Shown here: piece after piece, positions 37,301-47,957 of the stretch
How positions within the stretch are numbered: position 1 is the first letter of the stretch
Layout: every line of letters begins with the position of its first letter
Source of the DNA: Dryobates pubescens
Taxonomy: Eukaryota; Chordata; Aves; Piciformes; Picidae
DNA length: 64,000 bases
Assembly: GCF_014839835.1 (NCBI RefSeq)
Contig: NC_071625.1
Coordinates: 13,612,501-13,676,500 of the forward strand
Direction: 5' to 3'
Program-made: the position numbers and the translations under genes
The notes under the pieces: generated by a model
The model's input: the letters and a program-made list of their open reading frames with translations, nothing else
What the model was told of the DNA's origin: nothing
Databases searched by the model: none

Positions 37301-38961
37301 GGTGTCTCCTCACCCTCATAGTGAGCAATTTTTTCTAAGTCTCATCCAAATCTCCCTCTCCCAGTTTAAAACCATCACCCCTTGTCCTAGCACTACAGCC
37401 CCTGGACCAAGAGTCCCCTTCCATCTTTCCTGTAGCCATCTTTAAGTTCTGGAAGGCCACAATAAGGTTTCCCTAGAGCTTTCTCTTCTTCAGGCAGAAC
37501 GACTCCAACTCATTCTTTCCTCACAGCAGAGGACAGCCTTCCCATCATTTCCATGTCCTCTGGCCCCACTCCAACAGGTCCATGTCTCTGCTGTGCTGAG
37601 GGCTCCAGAGCTGGCCCCAGCACTGCAGGTGGGGCCTCAGCAGAGCAGAGGAGCAGAATCAGAGCTGAAAGAGGAGGAATGTTGAGTTGTGAGTCACTAG
37701 GAATCTCTTGGGGCTGTTGGTGCCCTCCAGGACACCTCTGAAGTTCACACTTGCTCCTTTTGCAGTGGGATGATGAGACTGACATGGCCAAAATGGAGGA
37801 GTGTGTCCGGTCTGTCCAGATGGACGGGCTGGTGTGGGGAGCCTCCAAACTGGTGCCTGTGGGTTATGGCATCAAGAAGCTCCAAATCCAGTGTGTGGTG
37901 GAGGATGATAAAGTGGGGACAGACATCCTGGAGGAGGAGATCACCAAGTTTGAAGACTATGTAAGTTTTGGGGCACACTGGGTGACGCCTGACCCGTGGG
38001 GTTGTTTCTAACTACGTACCGGTTTTGGTACACTTGGGAGTTGTAGATGATGCTGTCTGCTGAGACAAAGGTTTCATCCTGGAGATGCCTCCCATCTCCA
38101 TCCCTCCTCCTTCCATGGAGCTCCAGCCCTGTGCCAGTAACACTCTCAGTCTTGTTGGGAGAGCAGGGGGCTGGAGACTTATTGTTCCTGACCTTCTTTA
38201 ACCTGATCTTTGGTTACAGTTGGAGTAAAACAGGAACTCTTGGTGTTCCTGGAAGTTCCTTAGATGTTCTTCATAGGGTGGACTGAGAAGGCTTCATAGA
38301 ATGATGGAATTGTTTGGTTGGCAAAGACCTTTAAGATCATTGAGTCCAACAGTTAACCCAGCACCGCCAGGTCACCACTGAACCATGGCCCTCAGCACCA
38401 CATCTCCATGGCTTTGAAAGCCCTCCAGAAGTGGGGACTCCACCACTGCCCCAGGCAGCCTGGGCCAGGCCTTGACAACCCTTTCCATGAAGAAATTGTT
38501 CCTCATGTCCAACCTAAACCTCCCCTGGTGCAACTTGAGGCCATTTCCTCTTGTCCTATCACTTCTTCCTTGATGGAAGAGACTGAGCTCCACCTGGCTC
38601 CAACCTCCTTTCAGGGAGTTGTAGAGAGCCAGAAAGTCTCCTCTCAGCCTCCTTCTCTTCAGGCTGAATAACCCTAGGTCCCTCAGCTCCTCCTCACAAG
38701 CTCTCCAGACCCATCACCAGCTTTATTGCCATTTTTATGGCCGTGTTCCAGCCCCTCAATGTCCTTCTTGGAGTGAGGGCACCCAGTGCTGCACCCAGGA
38801 CCTGGGCCATGCTCAGTCTCTTTGAGCATGGTTTTGAAGACATCCCTGATGTGCTTTCTCTGGTTTTAAATGTCCAAAGCCACCTTGATGACCTCTGTCT
38901 GCTGCTTTTTGTTCCTGTGCAGGTGCAGAGTGTGGACATTGCTGCTTTCAACAAGATCTAG
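24124..38961 (+). CDS. EEF1D: Elongation factor 1-delta (eEF1B delta), long and short forms
   Basis: Guanine-nucleotide exchange subunit that reloads eEF1A with GTP in the eEF1 complex. Exons: 24124-25376 (long form only), 26981-27104, 28750-28821, 34493-34567 (candidate cassette), 35783-35879, 36077-36180, 36837-37085, 37766-37960, 38923-38961. The short form starts at ATG 26985 ([12 protein letters not shown]). Without the cassette the proteins have 710 and 291 aa (735 and 316 with it). Parts in order for the short form: the N-terminal [32 protein letters not shown], a leucine-zipper coiled coil ([13 protein letters not shown] .. [12 protein letters not shown]), the acidic block [15 protein letters not shown] with CK2-type serine, then the exchange domain from WDDETDM to [12 protein letters not shown]. 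All splice phases agree. Introns hold many CR1 copies and a large compound minisatellite. Confidence 0.95.
28640..28678. repeat. Poly-C / poly-T tract
   Basis: CCCCTCCC, a run of about 16 C and then TTTTTTTG TTTTTT in EEF1D intron, about 70 bases before the exon at 28750. It may act as a strong polypyrimidine tract; the exact run length is liable to sequencing error. Confidence 0.7.
29130..29285. repeat. T-rich low-complexity stretch
   Basis: About 150 bases of T runs broken by C runs and ATTTTT, leading straight into the C-rich minisatellite. No coding signal. Confidence 0.7.
29285..29985. repeat. C-run minisatellite, about 18 units of 30-40 bp (part A)
   Basis: In the EEF1D intron between 28821 and 35783. 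Each unit is TTTGGTGCTTCTCTGTCTCTT followed by 8-18 C and ends in A; the text part is almost invariant while the C run varies in length. The first three units are degenerate. On the other strand each unit has a long G run. Long Pro/Ser/Leu frames across it are repeat artefacts. Confidence 0.95.
29986..30315. repeat. GC-rich minisatellite, about 10 units of 30-36 bp (part B)
   Basis: Directly follows part A and shares its core: units read GCCCCTCGGGGCGCTCCTCT then GTCTCCCCCCT. CTCTGTCTC is common to both parts, whereas CCCCTCGGGG is a short palindrome found only here. The last two or three units have GGGGTGCT or AGGGTGCT, drifting back toward part A. Confidence 0.9.
30345..30460 (-). mobile_element. 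CR1 LINE, 3' end
   Basis: About 115 bases in - orientation, starting 'gggttggaagggcccttaaa' and including 'catgggcagggacaccttcc' and 'cctcactcagcctggccttg'. A different CR1 subfamily from most others here. Abuts the minisatellite. Confidence 0.7.
31625..32300 (-). mobile_element. CR1 LINE, 3' half
   Basis: In EEF1D intron, - orientation, from 'ttaggttggcaaagaccttt' through 'gggactccaccactgcctca' to near 'cagcactcccagctcctttt'. 5'-truncated. Nearly the same subfamily as the copy at 38297. Confidence 0.85.
32735..33525 (+). mobile_element. CR1 LINE, 3' half
   Basis: In EEF1D intron, + orientation, from 'ggatccatccagagggacct' to the 3' terminus 'tcccttccaacccaaacctt'. Carries the GGGTGAAAAGCTGG block and the block on protein-poor CR1 3' sequence shared by the other copies. 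Confidence 0.85.
33810..34120 (+). mobile_element. CR1 LINE fragment, 3' end
   Basis: About 300 bases, + orientation, with 'cttctcagtggtgcccagtg' and the terminal 'ctccagaggccccttccacc'. Same subfamily as the copies at 48205 and 49200. Confidence 0.8.
34493..34567 (+). CDS. EEF1D: Candidate 25-codon cassette exon of EEF1D
   Basis: A 75-base stretch with acceptor tgccctttgcag|cag and donor aact|gtaagt, open in the EEF1D frame and of phase 0 on both sides, so it can be used or skipped freely. It encodes a basic peptide: [20 protein letters not shown] plus GGRPT. The acceptor is of the NAGNAG kind, so a one-residue variant is possible. It would sit between KSLAG and the leucine zipper. I do not recall this peptide from the human protein. 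Confidence 0.5.
34722..34800 (-). mobile_element. CR1 LINE, 3' end fragment
   Basis: Short - strand piece: 'ggaatcgtagtcattttggt' then 'tagagaagacctttaagatc' and 'atcaaatccagccaccc'. Lies 150 bases after the candidate cassette exon. Confidence 0.6.
37165..37710 (-). mobile_element. CR1 LINE, 3' half
   Basis: Between EEF1D exons 37085 and 37766, - orientation, from 'ggctgggagggaccttcaaa' through 'agcttccaccacttctccgg' to 'actgcaggtggggcctcagc'. Its left edge is 80 bases from the donor and its right edge about 55 bases from the next exon. Confidence 0.8.
38297..38820 (-). mobile_element. CR1 LINE, 3' half
   Basis: In the last EEF1D intron, - orientation, from 'ggaattgtttggttggcaaa' to near 'tgggccatgctcagtctctt'. 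Very like the copy at 31625. Confidence 0.85.
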
Positions 38962-38994
38962 AAGTGTTAACAGTGTCTCCTCAAACTCTTAACT

Positions 38995-39000
38995 AATAAA
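38995..39000 (+). terminator. EEF1D: EEF1D polyadenylation signal
   Basis: AATAAA 34 bases after the EEF1D stop codon, giving a very short 3' UTR, as is known for this gene in mammals. A GT-rich stretch (gggtgtggttgtcagtctgg) follows near 39060. Confidence 0.85.
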
Positions 39001-39019
39001 GATCAAGATTGGACCTGCA

Positions 39020-39590
39020 GATGGGCTGATGGTTTTCTCTGACAGGTCCAGCTTCTCCAGGGGGTGTGGTTGTCAGTCTGGGATATTTCTTGTCCTGCTT
39101 CCTTTCATTGAAAGGCCTTGAGATGCCTTTCTCTGAGTTGGATTGAAGGTCTGAGGGGCCTGTTGAGGGGGTCTCTCATCTTTTCCAAGGTGGGACCTCA
39201 AGTTAGGCTTTACGCAAAACCCCTGGGATGAATCAGCAGGAAGCACCCAGGAGCTGCTGGATTTGGGCTGGATGTCCTTCCCCTTCCTGTTCCTGAAACC
39301 CTCTTTTGGAGCTGAAGTGTGAAGGGGTGGTGACATTTCTAACCACAGGTTGGCCAGGGTGGCAGAGTCCAAGGTCCAGGCTCAAGTTACACAGTGCCAG
39401 CACCAGGAAGAGGTTGGGCTGCAAGCTGAGAAATGCTGCTGTGGTTGGTGTCCACCATGCCAGTTGTCCCTGCTGGCACTTGTCCCAGTGTTGGTGTGGT
39501 CAGTGTTTTGTTGTGGTGTGTGGCACATGTCTCCTGCTCCATCTTGGGATCCTGGTGGTGGTGAACGTCCTTATTGGTGACATGGACGAG
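39020..39590. other. Intergenic between EEF1D and NAPRT, nothing identified
   Basis: No gene, RNA or clear element seen in this part of the spacer. A GT-rich stretch (39440-39560) adjoins the CR1 piece that follows. Confidence 0.5.
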
Positions 39591-39840
39591 AGGGATCAAG
39601 TGAACCCTCAGTGTTAGAGGTGACATCAAGCTGAGTGGTGGGGTTGACACACCTGAGAGACAGATGCAGGAGGAGGGATCTGGACAGGCTGCAGCTGTGG
39701 GCCTGTGTGAGCATTGTGAGGTTAGACCAGCCCAAGCACAAGGTCCTGAACACGCGTGGGGGCAACCTCAAGCCCAAATCCAGGCTGTGGATGAAAGGCT
39801 GGAGAGCAGTGGGCTGGAGCAGGATATGGGGGGTGAGATG
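39590..39840 (+). mobile_element. CR1 LINE fragment
   Basis: Internal CR1 piece in + orientation with 'gaggtgacatcaagctgagt' and 'gatctggacaggctgcagct' and 'aggctgtggatgaaaggctg'. Truncated at both ends, about 500 bases from the NAPRT start codon. Confidence 0.75.
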
Positions 39841-39859
39841 CTGCCACCCCCTTTCTGCC

Positions 39860-40225
39860 ATGGCCCTTCTGTGTTGCCAAGTGCGGTGCCCTGCATCCCT
39901 TGTAGTGCCCATGCCCAGTGCACCCCTGTCCCTTCTGTGGTCCGTGTCCTGCACCCAGCTGTCCTTTGTGCTGTCCTCAGCCCTGTGCCACGTGTCCCTT
40001 AAGCCACCAGTGTCCCATCTGCTGCCATCACCCCGAGCTCTTCCCTTGTCCCCTGTGTACCACACTCCCTGGTGTCCCGCACCTTCACTGTGTGCTGCCG
40101 TCCCTCTGGGTCCTGTGTCCCGTTCCCGTGCCCAGCAGCCCCCTCACCTCCGCTGTCCCCCTCCCCGCTCCCTGTCCCTCCCCGTGTCCCCGCTGTCCCA
40201 CCCTCCCCCTTCCTCCGCTCCGGTG
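39860..40225. repeat. C-rich degenerate TGTCCC repeat upstream of NAPRT
   Basis: About 360 bases made of loosely repeated CCTGTGTCCC / CACTGTCC elements, similar in flavour to the repeat at the right end of the window. It leads into the CpG-rich NAPRT promoter. No regular period is visible. Confidence 0.6.
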
Positions 40226-40335
40226 TCCCTCCGGTCCCTCCTCCCGGGCGCTGCCCCTCCCCCGCTCCGCCTTTGCCCGCTCCCGTCCCGTCTCCATGTG
40301 CCCGAGTGCCGCTCGGGCTGCGGCTGGCGGCGCGG
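40225..40335 (+). promoter_or_regulatory. NAPRT: NAPRT CpG-rich promoter and leader
   Basis: CpG-rich stretch with several CCGCTCC / CCCGCTCC elements (Sp1-like on the other strand) before the NAPRT ATG. No TATA box. The transcription start cannot be fixed from sequence alone. Confidence 0.5.
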
Positions 40336-43300
40336 ATGGCGGCGCTGACAGACCTGTACCAGCTCTCCATGGCCTGCGGGCACTGGCGCAGCGGCCGGGC
40401 CCGCCTGCCCGCCTCGGCTGAGCTCTTCTTCCGCCGCGGGCCCTTCGGCGGCGCCTTCGCGCTGGGCGCCGGCCTGGCGCAGGGGCTGCGCGGCCTCCGC
40501 GCCTTCCGCTTCTCGGCTGCCGGTGAGGGGGCGGGGGGCCCCCGCGGGAGCAGCCTGGGGAGGAAGGAGGCTCCCGAGGCTGCCTCACAGGGGCTGGAGG
40601 GCACCCCGGTGGCCTTTTCAAGGAGGACTTGGGGCAAGGGGAACAGGTTGGGGCCCTTGGAGGGGCACTGGGAGGGAGTCCAGGGGAGACCTGAGAAGGA
40701 GAGGGAAAGCTGGAAGTAGCTGTTCAAAGGGAGACGAGGAGCCAAGAGGAGCCAAGAGGGTGTTTCAAGGAGGACTTGGGGCCAAGGGTCACCCCTTGGA
40801 GTCCTCCAGGGGAGAGCTGGGTGAGAGGGGAAAACCCCAGGAGACTTTTGAGGGGCACTTGGGGACAAGGAGGACCCCAAGAGATCCTTTGGGGGGAACT
40901 TGGAGCACAAGGGGGGTCCTCAGAACAGAGTGGGACCTCTGGAGTCCTTCACGGGGGACCTGAAGACAAGGCAGACGCCTTGGGGTCCTTCGGGGGTACT
41001 TGGGAGACACGGGGGATCTGTACTGCGGGGAAAGGGACCCCTCAGGGTGTCCTACAGGGCACAGAGACATTTCTCAGAGGGACATGGGGGATAAAGGTAC
41101 CTCCCTGTGGGACCCACGAGGGGACAGAGACAGCCCTCAGAGCGACCCTCCAGTGGGACCAGCAGGGAACATAGACATCTGAGAGGGACCTGGGGGACAG
41201 GGGAACCCTTCAGAGGGATGTAAGGGGGACAGGGACATCTCTCTGAGGGATCTAGGGGTCACAGACAGTCCTCAGAGAGATAGGAACACCTCAAAGGAAT
41301 CTGGGTGACAGGGACAGAGGAGGCAGTGGATGTGGCCAGCCCTTAGAGAAACTTGGAGCACACTGGGATGCCCTTTAGGAGGACAGTGCTCCCACAGACT
41401 GTCCCTCAGAAGAGACTTGGTGGACCATGGCACCCTTTAAATCTCAGTGTTGGTGGGTGCTGTGAGGTGCCCTTTGGCCACAAGCTGTCACCCACCCCCA
41501 GCACAAGAGGCTTGGCCCCTCCTGTGTGCCCACGTGGCTTGGGGAGTCACCAGCTTTGGTCACCACTGTGCTCTGCCCCCGCAGACATTGCCTACCTGCG
41601 CTCTGTCCTGCCCAGCACCACCGAGGAGGCCTTCTTCGACTACCTGGCCACGCTGGACACCTCGGAGGTGACCGTCTCTGCTGTGCCTGAGGGCTCCGTC
41701 GTCTTTGCCAGGGTGGGACACGCTTGGTCCCTGCCCCTGCTTTGGCAGTGTTTTGGGGCCATCAGTTCTGATGGTCCTGAGGAGGATGAGGACATAACCA
41801 TCCCGTTGTCCCCTGCAGGTCCCATTCCTACAGGTGAAGGGGCCACTGCTGGTGGTGCAGCTGCTGGAGACCACCTTGCTGTGCCTGATCAACTATGCCA
41901 GGTAGGACAGATCCTGATGTGGTCCACCAGAGTCCCCTGCTGGTCCCTTCCACGTCCCCATGCAGCTTTTAAGCTGAGGATCCTGGAGCTACTTTCACCC
42001 TTGGCTGCGTGCTGGCATGACCCTGGTTGGTTGGTGTAACCCATCCCTTCCTCCCCACAGCCTAGTGGCCACCAATGCCTCCCGCTTCCGACTCCTTGCT
42101 GGTCCAGACGTGAAGCTGATGGAGATGGGGCTCCGTCGTGCCCAGGGGCCAGACGGCGCCCTCTCGGCCTCCAAGTACTCCTACATCGGGGGTGAGTGGC
42201 AGCCTGCAGTGTCCCCTGGCACCGTGGCCGCCCCGTCACCGGCGTGTCCCCTCTTGCAGGCTTTGACTGCACCAGCAACGTGCTGGCAGGGAAGCTGTAC
42301 GGCATCCCGGTGCGCGGCACCATCGCCCACTCCTTCATCATGTCCTTCACCACGCTGGAGGAGGTGCAGCCCCGGGTGAGCATCTCCACGGGGCGGGGGA
42401 CGAGGTGCCAGGGAGGGTGCCACAGGGGTGCAAAGTCTGTGTCCTCCCACGCAGGAGCTGGCGCCGCTGGCGGGAGGGGAAGCGGTGGACCTCCCCAGCT
42501 TGGCCGAGTCGTGGCTGCGGCAGGTGTGCGAGCTGCTCCAGACGCCCCTGGAGAAGACAAACCGGGGCGAGCTGGCCGCCTTCGTGGCCTACGCTGTCAC
42601 CTTCCCACGAGACTTCCAGGGGCTGCTGGACACCTACTGTGTCAGGAGGTGAGGACACCGGCTTCTCACTGCTAGGCTGGCACTGCCACCATGGTGCGGG
42701 GGATGACCAGGTGCCCCTTCGCTTGGTGGCCTTGAAGCAGAGAAATTTCTACCTGGGAGCATTCTTGTGCTTCGCTGTAGCTTGTCAAAGGGCTTGGATC
42801 CATCCTGGGTCCTTGTCCCACCATGCAAGGGACACTAACCTTCTCCTCACCCCCCACCAGGAGTGGCTTGCCCAACTTCTGTGCTGTGGCACTGGCCCTG
42901 CACCAGCTGGGCTACCAGGCCATTGGCGTGCGGCTGGACAGCGGGGACCTGTCCCAGCAGTCCAAGGAGATCCGCCAGGTGCTGCGAGCCTGCGGCGCTC
43001 AGTAAGTCCAGCTACGTCCATCGCCAAACCTGGGCTGGCTGCCACTGGTCACCAGCTTCTGCACTTGGGCACCTTGCCCTGCTGGGGTGGGAGCCCTCAC
43101 AGCTCGGGAGGGTGCCGAGTGCTCCAACCCCACATCCTCACCAGCTTCCAGGTGCCCTGGTTTGAGACCATCCCCATTGCTGTCAGCAATGACATCAGTG
43201 AGCAGAGCCTGGAGAAGTTCATCGAGGAGGTGAGGTGGCTGCTGCTGGGGCTGTGAGTCACTTCGGCTTTCGCTGGCTGTGGGTGGGACACCTTCAGACA

Positions 43301-45061
43301 GAGCACAAGCAGGGCTCTGGTCATGACACTGGTGGCAGGCCTGGGCCATTGGTGGCCTCCATCTTCTCTTCTGCACTAGGGGAGCGAGATCGACATGATC
43401 GGCATCGGGACGCACCTGGTGACGTGTCCCCTGCAGCCATCGCTGGGCTGTGTTTACAAGGTCAGTGGTGGCAGCAGCTCTGTCCTGCTCAGCTTTGGGC
43501 ACCACCTGATTTCTCCCAGGCTTTGGGTGGCTGGGGCTGTGCAGTAAAGGGGGCCTGGCCCTGAGAGATCATGCTCTGAGGGCATGGGCATCAAATGGTT
43601 TATGTTGGAAAGGACCTTCAAAGGTCATCTGGTCCAACCCCCCTGCAGTCAGCAGGGACACCTGAGGTTGCTCAGAGCTCCAGACAACATCACCTGACTC
43701 GTGTCCAGCTTTTCACCCACCAGCAACTCCAAGTCCTTCTCACCAGGGCTGCTCTCCAGCCCTTCAGCACCCAGCCTGCACTGGTCCTGGAGGTTGCACC
43801 AGCCCAGGTGCAGGGCCTTGCACTTGGCCCTGTTGAACCTCATGAAATTCACATGGGTCCACCTCTCAAGCCTGTCCAGGTCCCTCCCCTCTCTTAAGAG
43901 ACTCAACAGGTGGCATCTGTGAATTACCTGGTGGTTGCACCACCATCTGTGTTGTCCTTGGCAATAATGTTGATGAGACCACTGTAAGGAGAAGCTTGCA
44001 GGCAGGCAGAGGTGGGACGTCCAGCTTTGGGGTTTGTACTGATTTCTTCAGCTGCTGTGTTGGTGGCTTCCCCACCTTGTGGGGGGACACAGGGGACAGA
44101 GCTTAGCAGCAGCAAGTGACAAAACCCAAGTTGCCTGTCTCTGCAGCTGGTGGAGGTCAATGGCTCACCGTGCCTGAAGCTCACAGAAGATGAGGAGAAG
44201 ATGACAATCCCAGGGACCAAGACTGTCTATCGGCTCTATGACGCTGCTGGTGAGTCGGGAGAGCCTTGCCACGGTGCTGTGGACCTGCTCCATAGCCCTG
44301 TCCTTGACGTCCCTCATACCTGCTGGCCCCTAACCTGGCATTCCTGCAGGTCACCCCTTCATGGACCTCATGGCCTTGGAGGAGGAGCCTTCCCCCAGGG
44401 CAGGGCAAGAGCTGGAGATCCGTGTCCTGGGGCGGCTTGCTGAGACCTGCAAGGTTGTGGCCAGCGCCGTGGAGCCCCTCCATCGCACGTACTTCAAGGA
44501 TGGTCAGGTCAGGGGCAGCTCTGCCTTCTGGTGTCCTCCCCTGTGCTGGGTGAAGGACCAAGGGTTACATCAGCACCAAAGGGCTAAACCTCAGCGTTCC
44601 CCTGCATCTGAGGTGTCCCTTGTCCCAGTGACTTGCATGCCACCCTGGACATGGTGGCCTCAAAGTGCAGGTTGAAGCTGGTTCACTGGGGTTTTGGGGT
44701 GGGTGGAACTCACATGGGCCTGGTCATCTCCTTCCCTGCAGCTGTGTGAACCACTGCCCAGCCTGCCAGAGGTGAGGACCCACGCTCAGGTGTCCCTCAG
44801 CCTGCTCAACCCTGCCCACCGCCGGCTCCATGACCCTCAGCCCTACCCAGTACGTCCACCTCTTGCTGGGCACCACCAGTACACACCTGAGAGCCTGGCC
44901 CTGGTGGCCTGAGCAAAGCCAGCATGGCTCCACCATGGAGCTGCAGGGAGACAAGGCAATGAAGAGCAGACACTCACTGTCCCCTCTTGCTCCTGTGCCA
45001 GGTGGCCATGACAGAGAGGCTCCACCAGCTCCTCACCAAGCTGCAGGAGGCCAGCCAGTGA
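40336..45061 (+). CDS. NAPRT: Nicotinate phosphoribosyltransferase
   Basis: First enzyme of the Preiss-Handler route: joins nicotinate to PRPP with ATP use, giving nicotinate mononucleotide for NAD synthesis in the cytosol. Thirteen exons: 40336-40522, 41585-41712, 41819-41901, 42061-42191, 42260-42375, 42455-42648, 42861-43001, 43145-43229, 43380-43460, 44147-44249, 44350-44507, 44742-44849, 45002-45061; 524 aa plus TGA (human 538). Start picked at ATG 40336 because [20 protein letters not shown] aligns with the family N-terminus; the frame is open further up but has no family similarity. Seen: [51 protein letters not shown] with the catalytic His at about residue 200, [19 protein letters not shown] and [12 protein letters not shown] near the end. 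All phases agree; no defect seen. Intron 1 holds a G-rich repeat, intron 9 a CR1. Confidence 0.95.
40540..41440. repeat. Degenerate G-rich repeat in NAPRT intron 1
   Basis: About 900 bases of loosely repeated GAGGGACNTGGGGGACAGGG-like and CTTGGGGNCAAGG-like units, with CCTTCAGAGGGA or CCTCAGAG between. Units range from about 30 to 60 bases and are too diverged for an exact count. Many G runs, so quadruplex-prone. Confidence 0.65.
43592..43912 (-). mobile_element. CR1 LINE, 3' end
   Basis: In NAPRT intron 9, - orientation, from 'tttatgttggaaaggacctt' through 'tccagcttttcacccaccag' to 'cctctcttaagagactcaac'. An internal part is missing compared with longer copies. Confidence 0.8.
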
Positions 45062-45648
45062 GGAGGTCCACACCTCATGTTGTGCCAGCCTGGGGCCAGC
45101 TTTTCCTCCATGTTCTTCTGAAGACCAAGTGACTAAGTGGGAATTGATGGTTGTGATGTTGCTGCTGCATGGTGCTCATAGGAGGATCATGCAAGAACTG
45201 GAGGAGCACCCTGAGGGCCCAGTAGCAAAGCTGGGCACGGAGGGCTGGGGCTGAATGAGGTGGGAGGCAGCTGTCCCCACAGCTTCTGGAAGTAGTGGTC
45301 CCTTCTTGCCCTCCTTGGTGGTCCTACCAACCCTGTGCCTTCTGCTGTGGCAGCTCTTGCCCACCTTGGTCACTGCCAACCCTGCACTTTCCATGATGGT
45401 AGGCCATGCTGAAGCTCTAAGACCAAGAGCTTGACCAGGACCAAACCTTGAATACCTAGGTTGAGGTCCTACTGTGGAAAGAGCTGGCCTGTACCACTTA
45501 GGTCCTGTGGAACATCTGTGGCAGAAGGACTTTGCCTGTCCTCTGGCTTCATCTTACCACCTTCCATTTTGTATGCAAGTCCTTAGGGTATGGAGGCCAG
45601 CTCCAGGTTGATGCCTGCACATTAGCTTCATCCTAAACAAAACCCCAA

Positions 45649-45654
45649 AATAAA
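45649..45654 (+). terminator. NAPRT: NAPRT polyadenylation signal (candidate)
   Basis: AATAAA about 590 bases after the NAPRT stop, within ccccaaaataaatgtctt. It is the first canonical signal downstream, and precedes the CR1 remnants. Confidence 0.6.
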
Positions 45655-45689
45655 TGTCTTGACCTGCTACAACCCCACCCCATGGCTGC

Positions 45690-46640
45690 CCTGGTCCTTC
45701 AAAACCCTTGCATCCCAAGATACCATTTGCCTTCTTGGCCCCAAGGGCACATTGCTGGCTCATGGTGAACTTGTCCACCAGCACTCCCAGGGCCACCAGG
45801 CCTGCAGCAGCTTTTCACACCCCACATTGTGACCATTGGAAGTTTACTACTCAAGGGAACATTTTTAGAGCAGAAGCACCAGAGATACAAAAGCCCAACC
45901 CATGGCATACTTGAGGGGACATTGTCCTGAGCTCTTAGAGAAGGAAGAACAACTTTGGGTAGACAAGGAAAGACAGCAACACCCTCCAACCCTCTCCATG
46001 GCCATAGAGGACCAGCCAGAGGTCAGTAAGTCCCTAAGCAGGAACAGTTAACCTTCAGATGATCCACTGCTGGATCTGCCACCATCTCTCCTACCCCTAG
46101 AAAGGTTTGTCAACCACTTGAGCTTTGACCTGGTCCAAAACCACTTTGAGTATTCCAAGGATGGAGACTCCACTACCTCTTCTGTGCTGTTGCTTGTCAT
46201 CCTCACAAAGAGGTCCATCCTGATGGTCAGAGGGAACCTCCTGCGTTGTGCCCAGAGCTTTTGGTCCTGTCATGATGCCATGGAGAAGATCCTGGATGTC
46301 TTCCTTGCACACTCCCTTCAGGTATTTATGAGGTCCCCCCATGAGCCTTCTTCAGGTTGAACAGTCCCAGCTCTCAGCAGTCCTTTCCTTATTTTCATGG
46401 CCCTCTGTTGGACCCTCTCCACCTCTCTTGTACTGGGGAGCTCAAAACTGGAACCGGTACCCTAGCTGTGGCTTCCCAATGAGAGGAAGGATGCTCTCCT
46501 TTGACCAGGCCATTGTTCACCTTCTGTACCATGAGGAGAACTTGGTGTTGAGGCTCAAATGCTCATCAAGGACAGCTGGAAACTGGACAGCAGTGTTCTC
46601 AAACCTTAACAGTCTGGGTGTTTCAGACACCAGCTGTCCT
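45690..46640 (-). mobile_element. CR1 LINE remnants, two pieces
   Basis: 45690-45812 holds the - strand block 'cttggccccaagggcacatt' and 'aacttgtccaccagcactcc'. 46100-46640 is a more diverged - strand copy (tttgagtattccaaggatgg, then ccagctctcagcagtccttt). About 300 bases between them are not recognisable. Confidence 0.65.
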
Positions 46641-47957
46641 TTGTGGCCACTATGTACCAAGATAAGGGACACACCAGAAAGCTGACAGTACCATCAAGCT
46701 GATGAGATCCCAGTTGGCCCCACAACCCTCCAGCAATGATCCTACACCACATCCTTCATGTGGGCCAAGCCAATGGGACTGAGGCAAAGCTGCACGTGAC
46801 AGAGGGGAAAAAAGCAAGAAGATTTGAGCTGCACATTTGGAGCTCTGGGAGGTGTACCTCAAAGTGTTAGTGTCCTATCAGTGCAACATGGAATGTGGGC
46901 AACTCAGTTCATCACATTGACCTCTCTGAGTCCGTGACTGCCTGTGGTTAAGGGCAGAGAACCCCCAGATGGGCAATTTAAACTTCACCCATTCCCACCC
47001 AGAGACCCCAGACCACAGCAGAGAAGCCCAAAGTGCTCATTTTTAACATTTTGGCCCTCAAAATCCAGGTTTTGGTCTCCCAAGTGGCTTCAAAGATGGG
47101 ACAGGAAGTGCTGAAAGTGAGGTTCAACCACCCCATCACGCAGCAACAGTGCAAGCAAGAGGAGGCACTATGAGGTCATCTGCTGTTCCTCTGATCCATC
47201 TGTCTTCCAGTTTTGTTCCTACCAAGAAAAGCTGGTCTAGAAGCATCTTCAAAGTTCAAGATGCCCAATTCATTTCATGGTTAAAAATGAGAGAGGGTGC
47301 TTGAAAGTTCTGAAGAAGGGGAGGCAAATCAAGGGCCCAACTTTATGTGGGTCCTAAAGACCACAAGACAAACCCTTGTCCTGACTGTGGTGGGTTTAGC
47401 TTGAAGGTTGGACTGGATGACCTTGGAAGTCTCTTCCAACTGAAATAATTCTATGATTCCATGACCCACCTCTTAACCACACCACAGGGTCTTGGTTTTC
47501 TCATTCCACAAGTCCATGTGAAGGTGTCTTAACCAGGTGAGGTGGTGGTTTCCTTGTGCTCTTTGACATTTGAGGAGGATGAACAAGCTTTTGGTGAGAT
47601 GCTGCTCCTCAGCTTTGGAGAGAAGAGCTGGCAGAGAGAAAAGGATGTTGAGGAGGACTCTGAGGTAGGACAGAGCTTCCTGGGGAGGAAGGAGGGTGGA
47701 AGTTATGGAATGAGAATGAAGATGAGTGGAAAGAAGTGAGAGTCCAGGTCTGCTGGAAGTACAAAGCATCACTTGGGAAGACCAAGAACGCTTCCAGACA
47801 GGCTGATGTGGACCACTGGATAGCAGATGCTGCAGGAGGTATGAAGAACCAAACTTGATGCACCTCAGCTTGGCTGCTTTCACCAGTGATGAGATGTGGG
47901 GGTGGATCCAAGCTCATGTTTCTGCTGTCTCACTGGTGGCAGCAGCCCCAGGCAGTG
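46640..47957. other. Spacer between NAPRT and the CYLD-like gene
   Basis: No coding gene found. The part nearest 47957 is probably the 3' UTR of the CYLD-like gene on the - strand, but I see no clear polyadenylation signal in that direction. A CR1 tail lies at 47385-47465. I looked for MROH6- or gasdermin-like frames and found none. Confidence 0.5.
47385..47465 (+). mobile_element. CR1 LINE, 3' tail
   Basis: Short + strand 3' end: 'ggttggactggatgacctt' followed by 'ctcttccaactgaaataatt' and the terminal 'ctatgattcc'. Confidence 0.75.

Noticed and set aside
45062-47957. Possible MROH6 or gasdermin gene after NAPRT
   Set aside because: Expected from mammalian order, but no frame resembles either; the space holds CR1 remnants and UTR.
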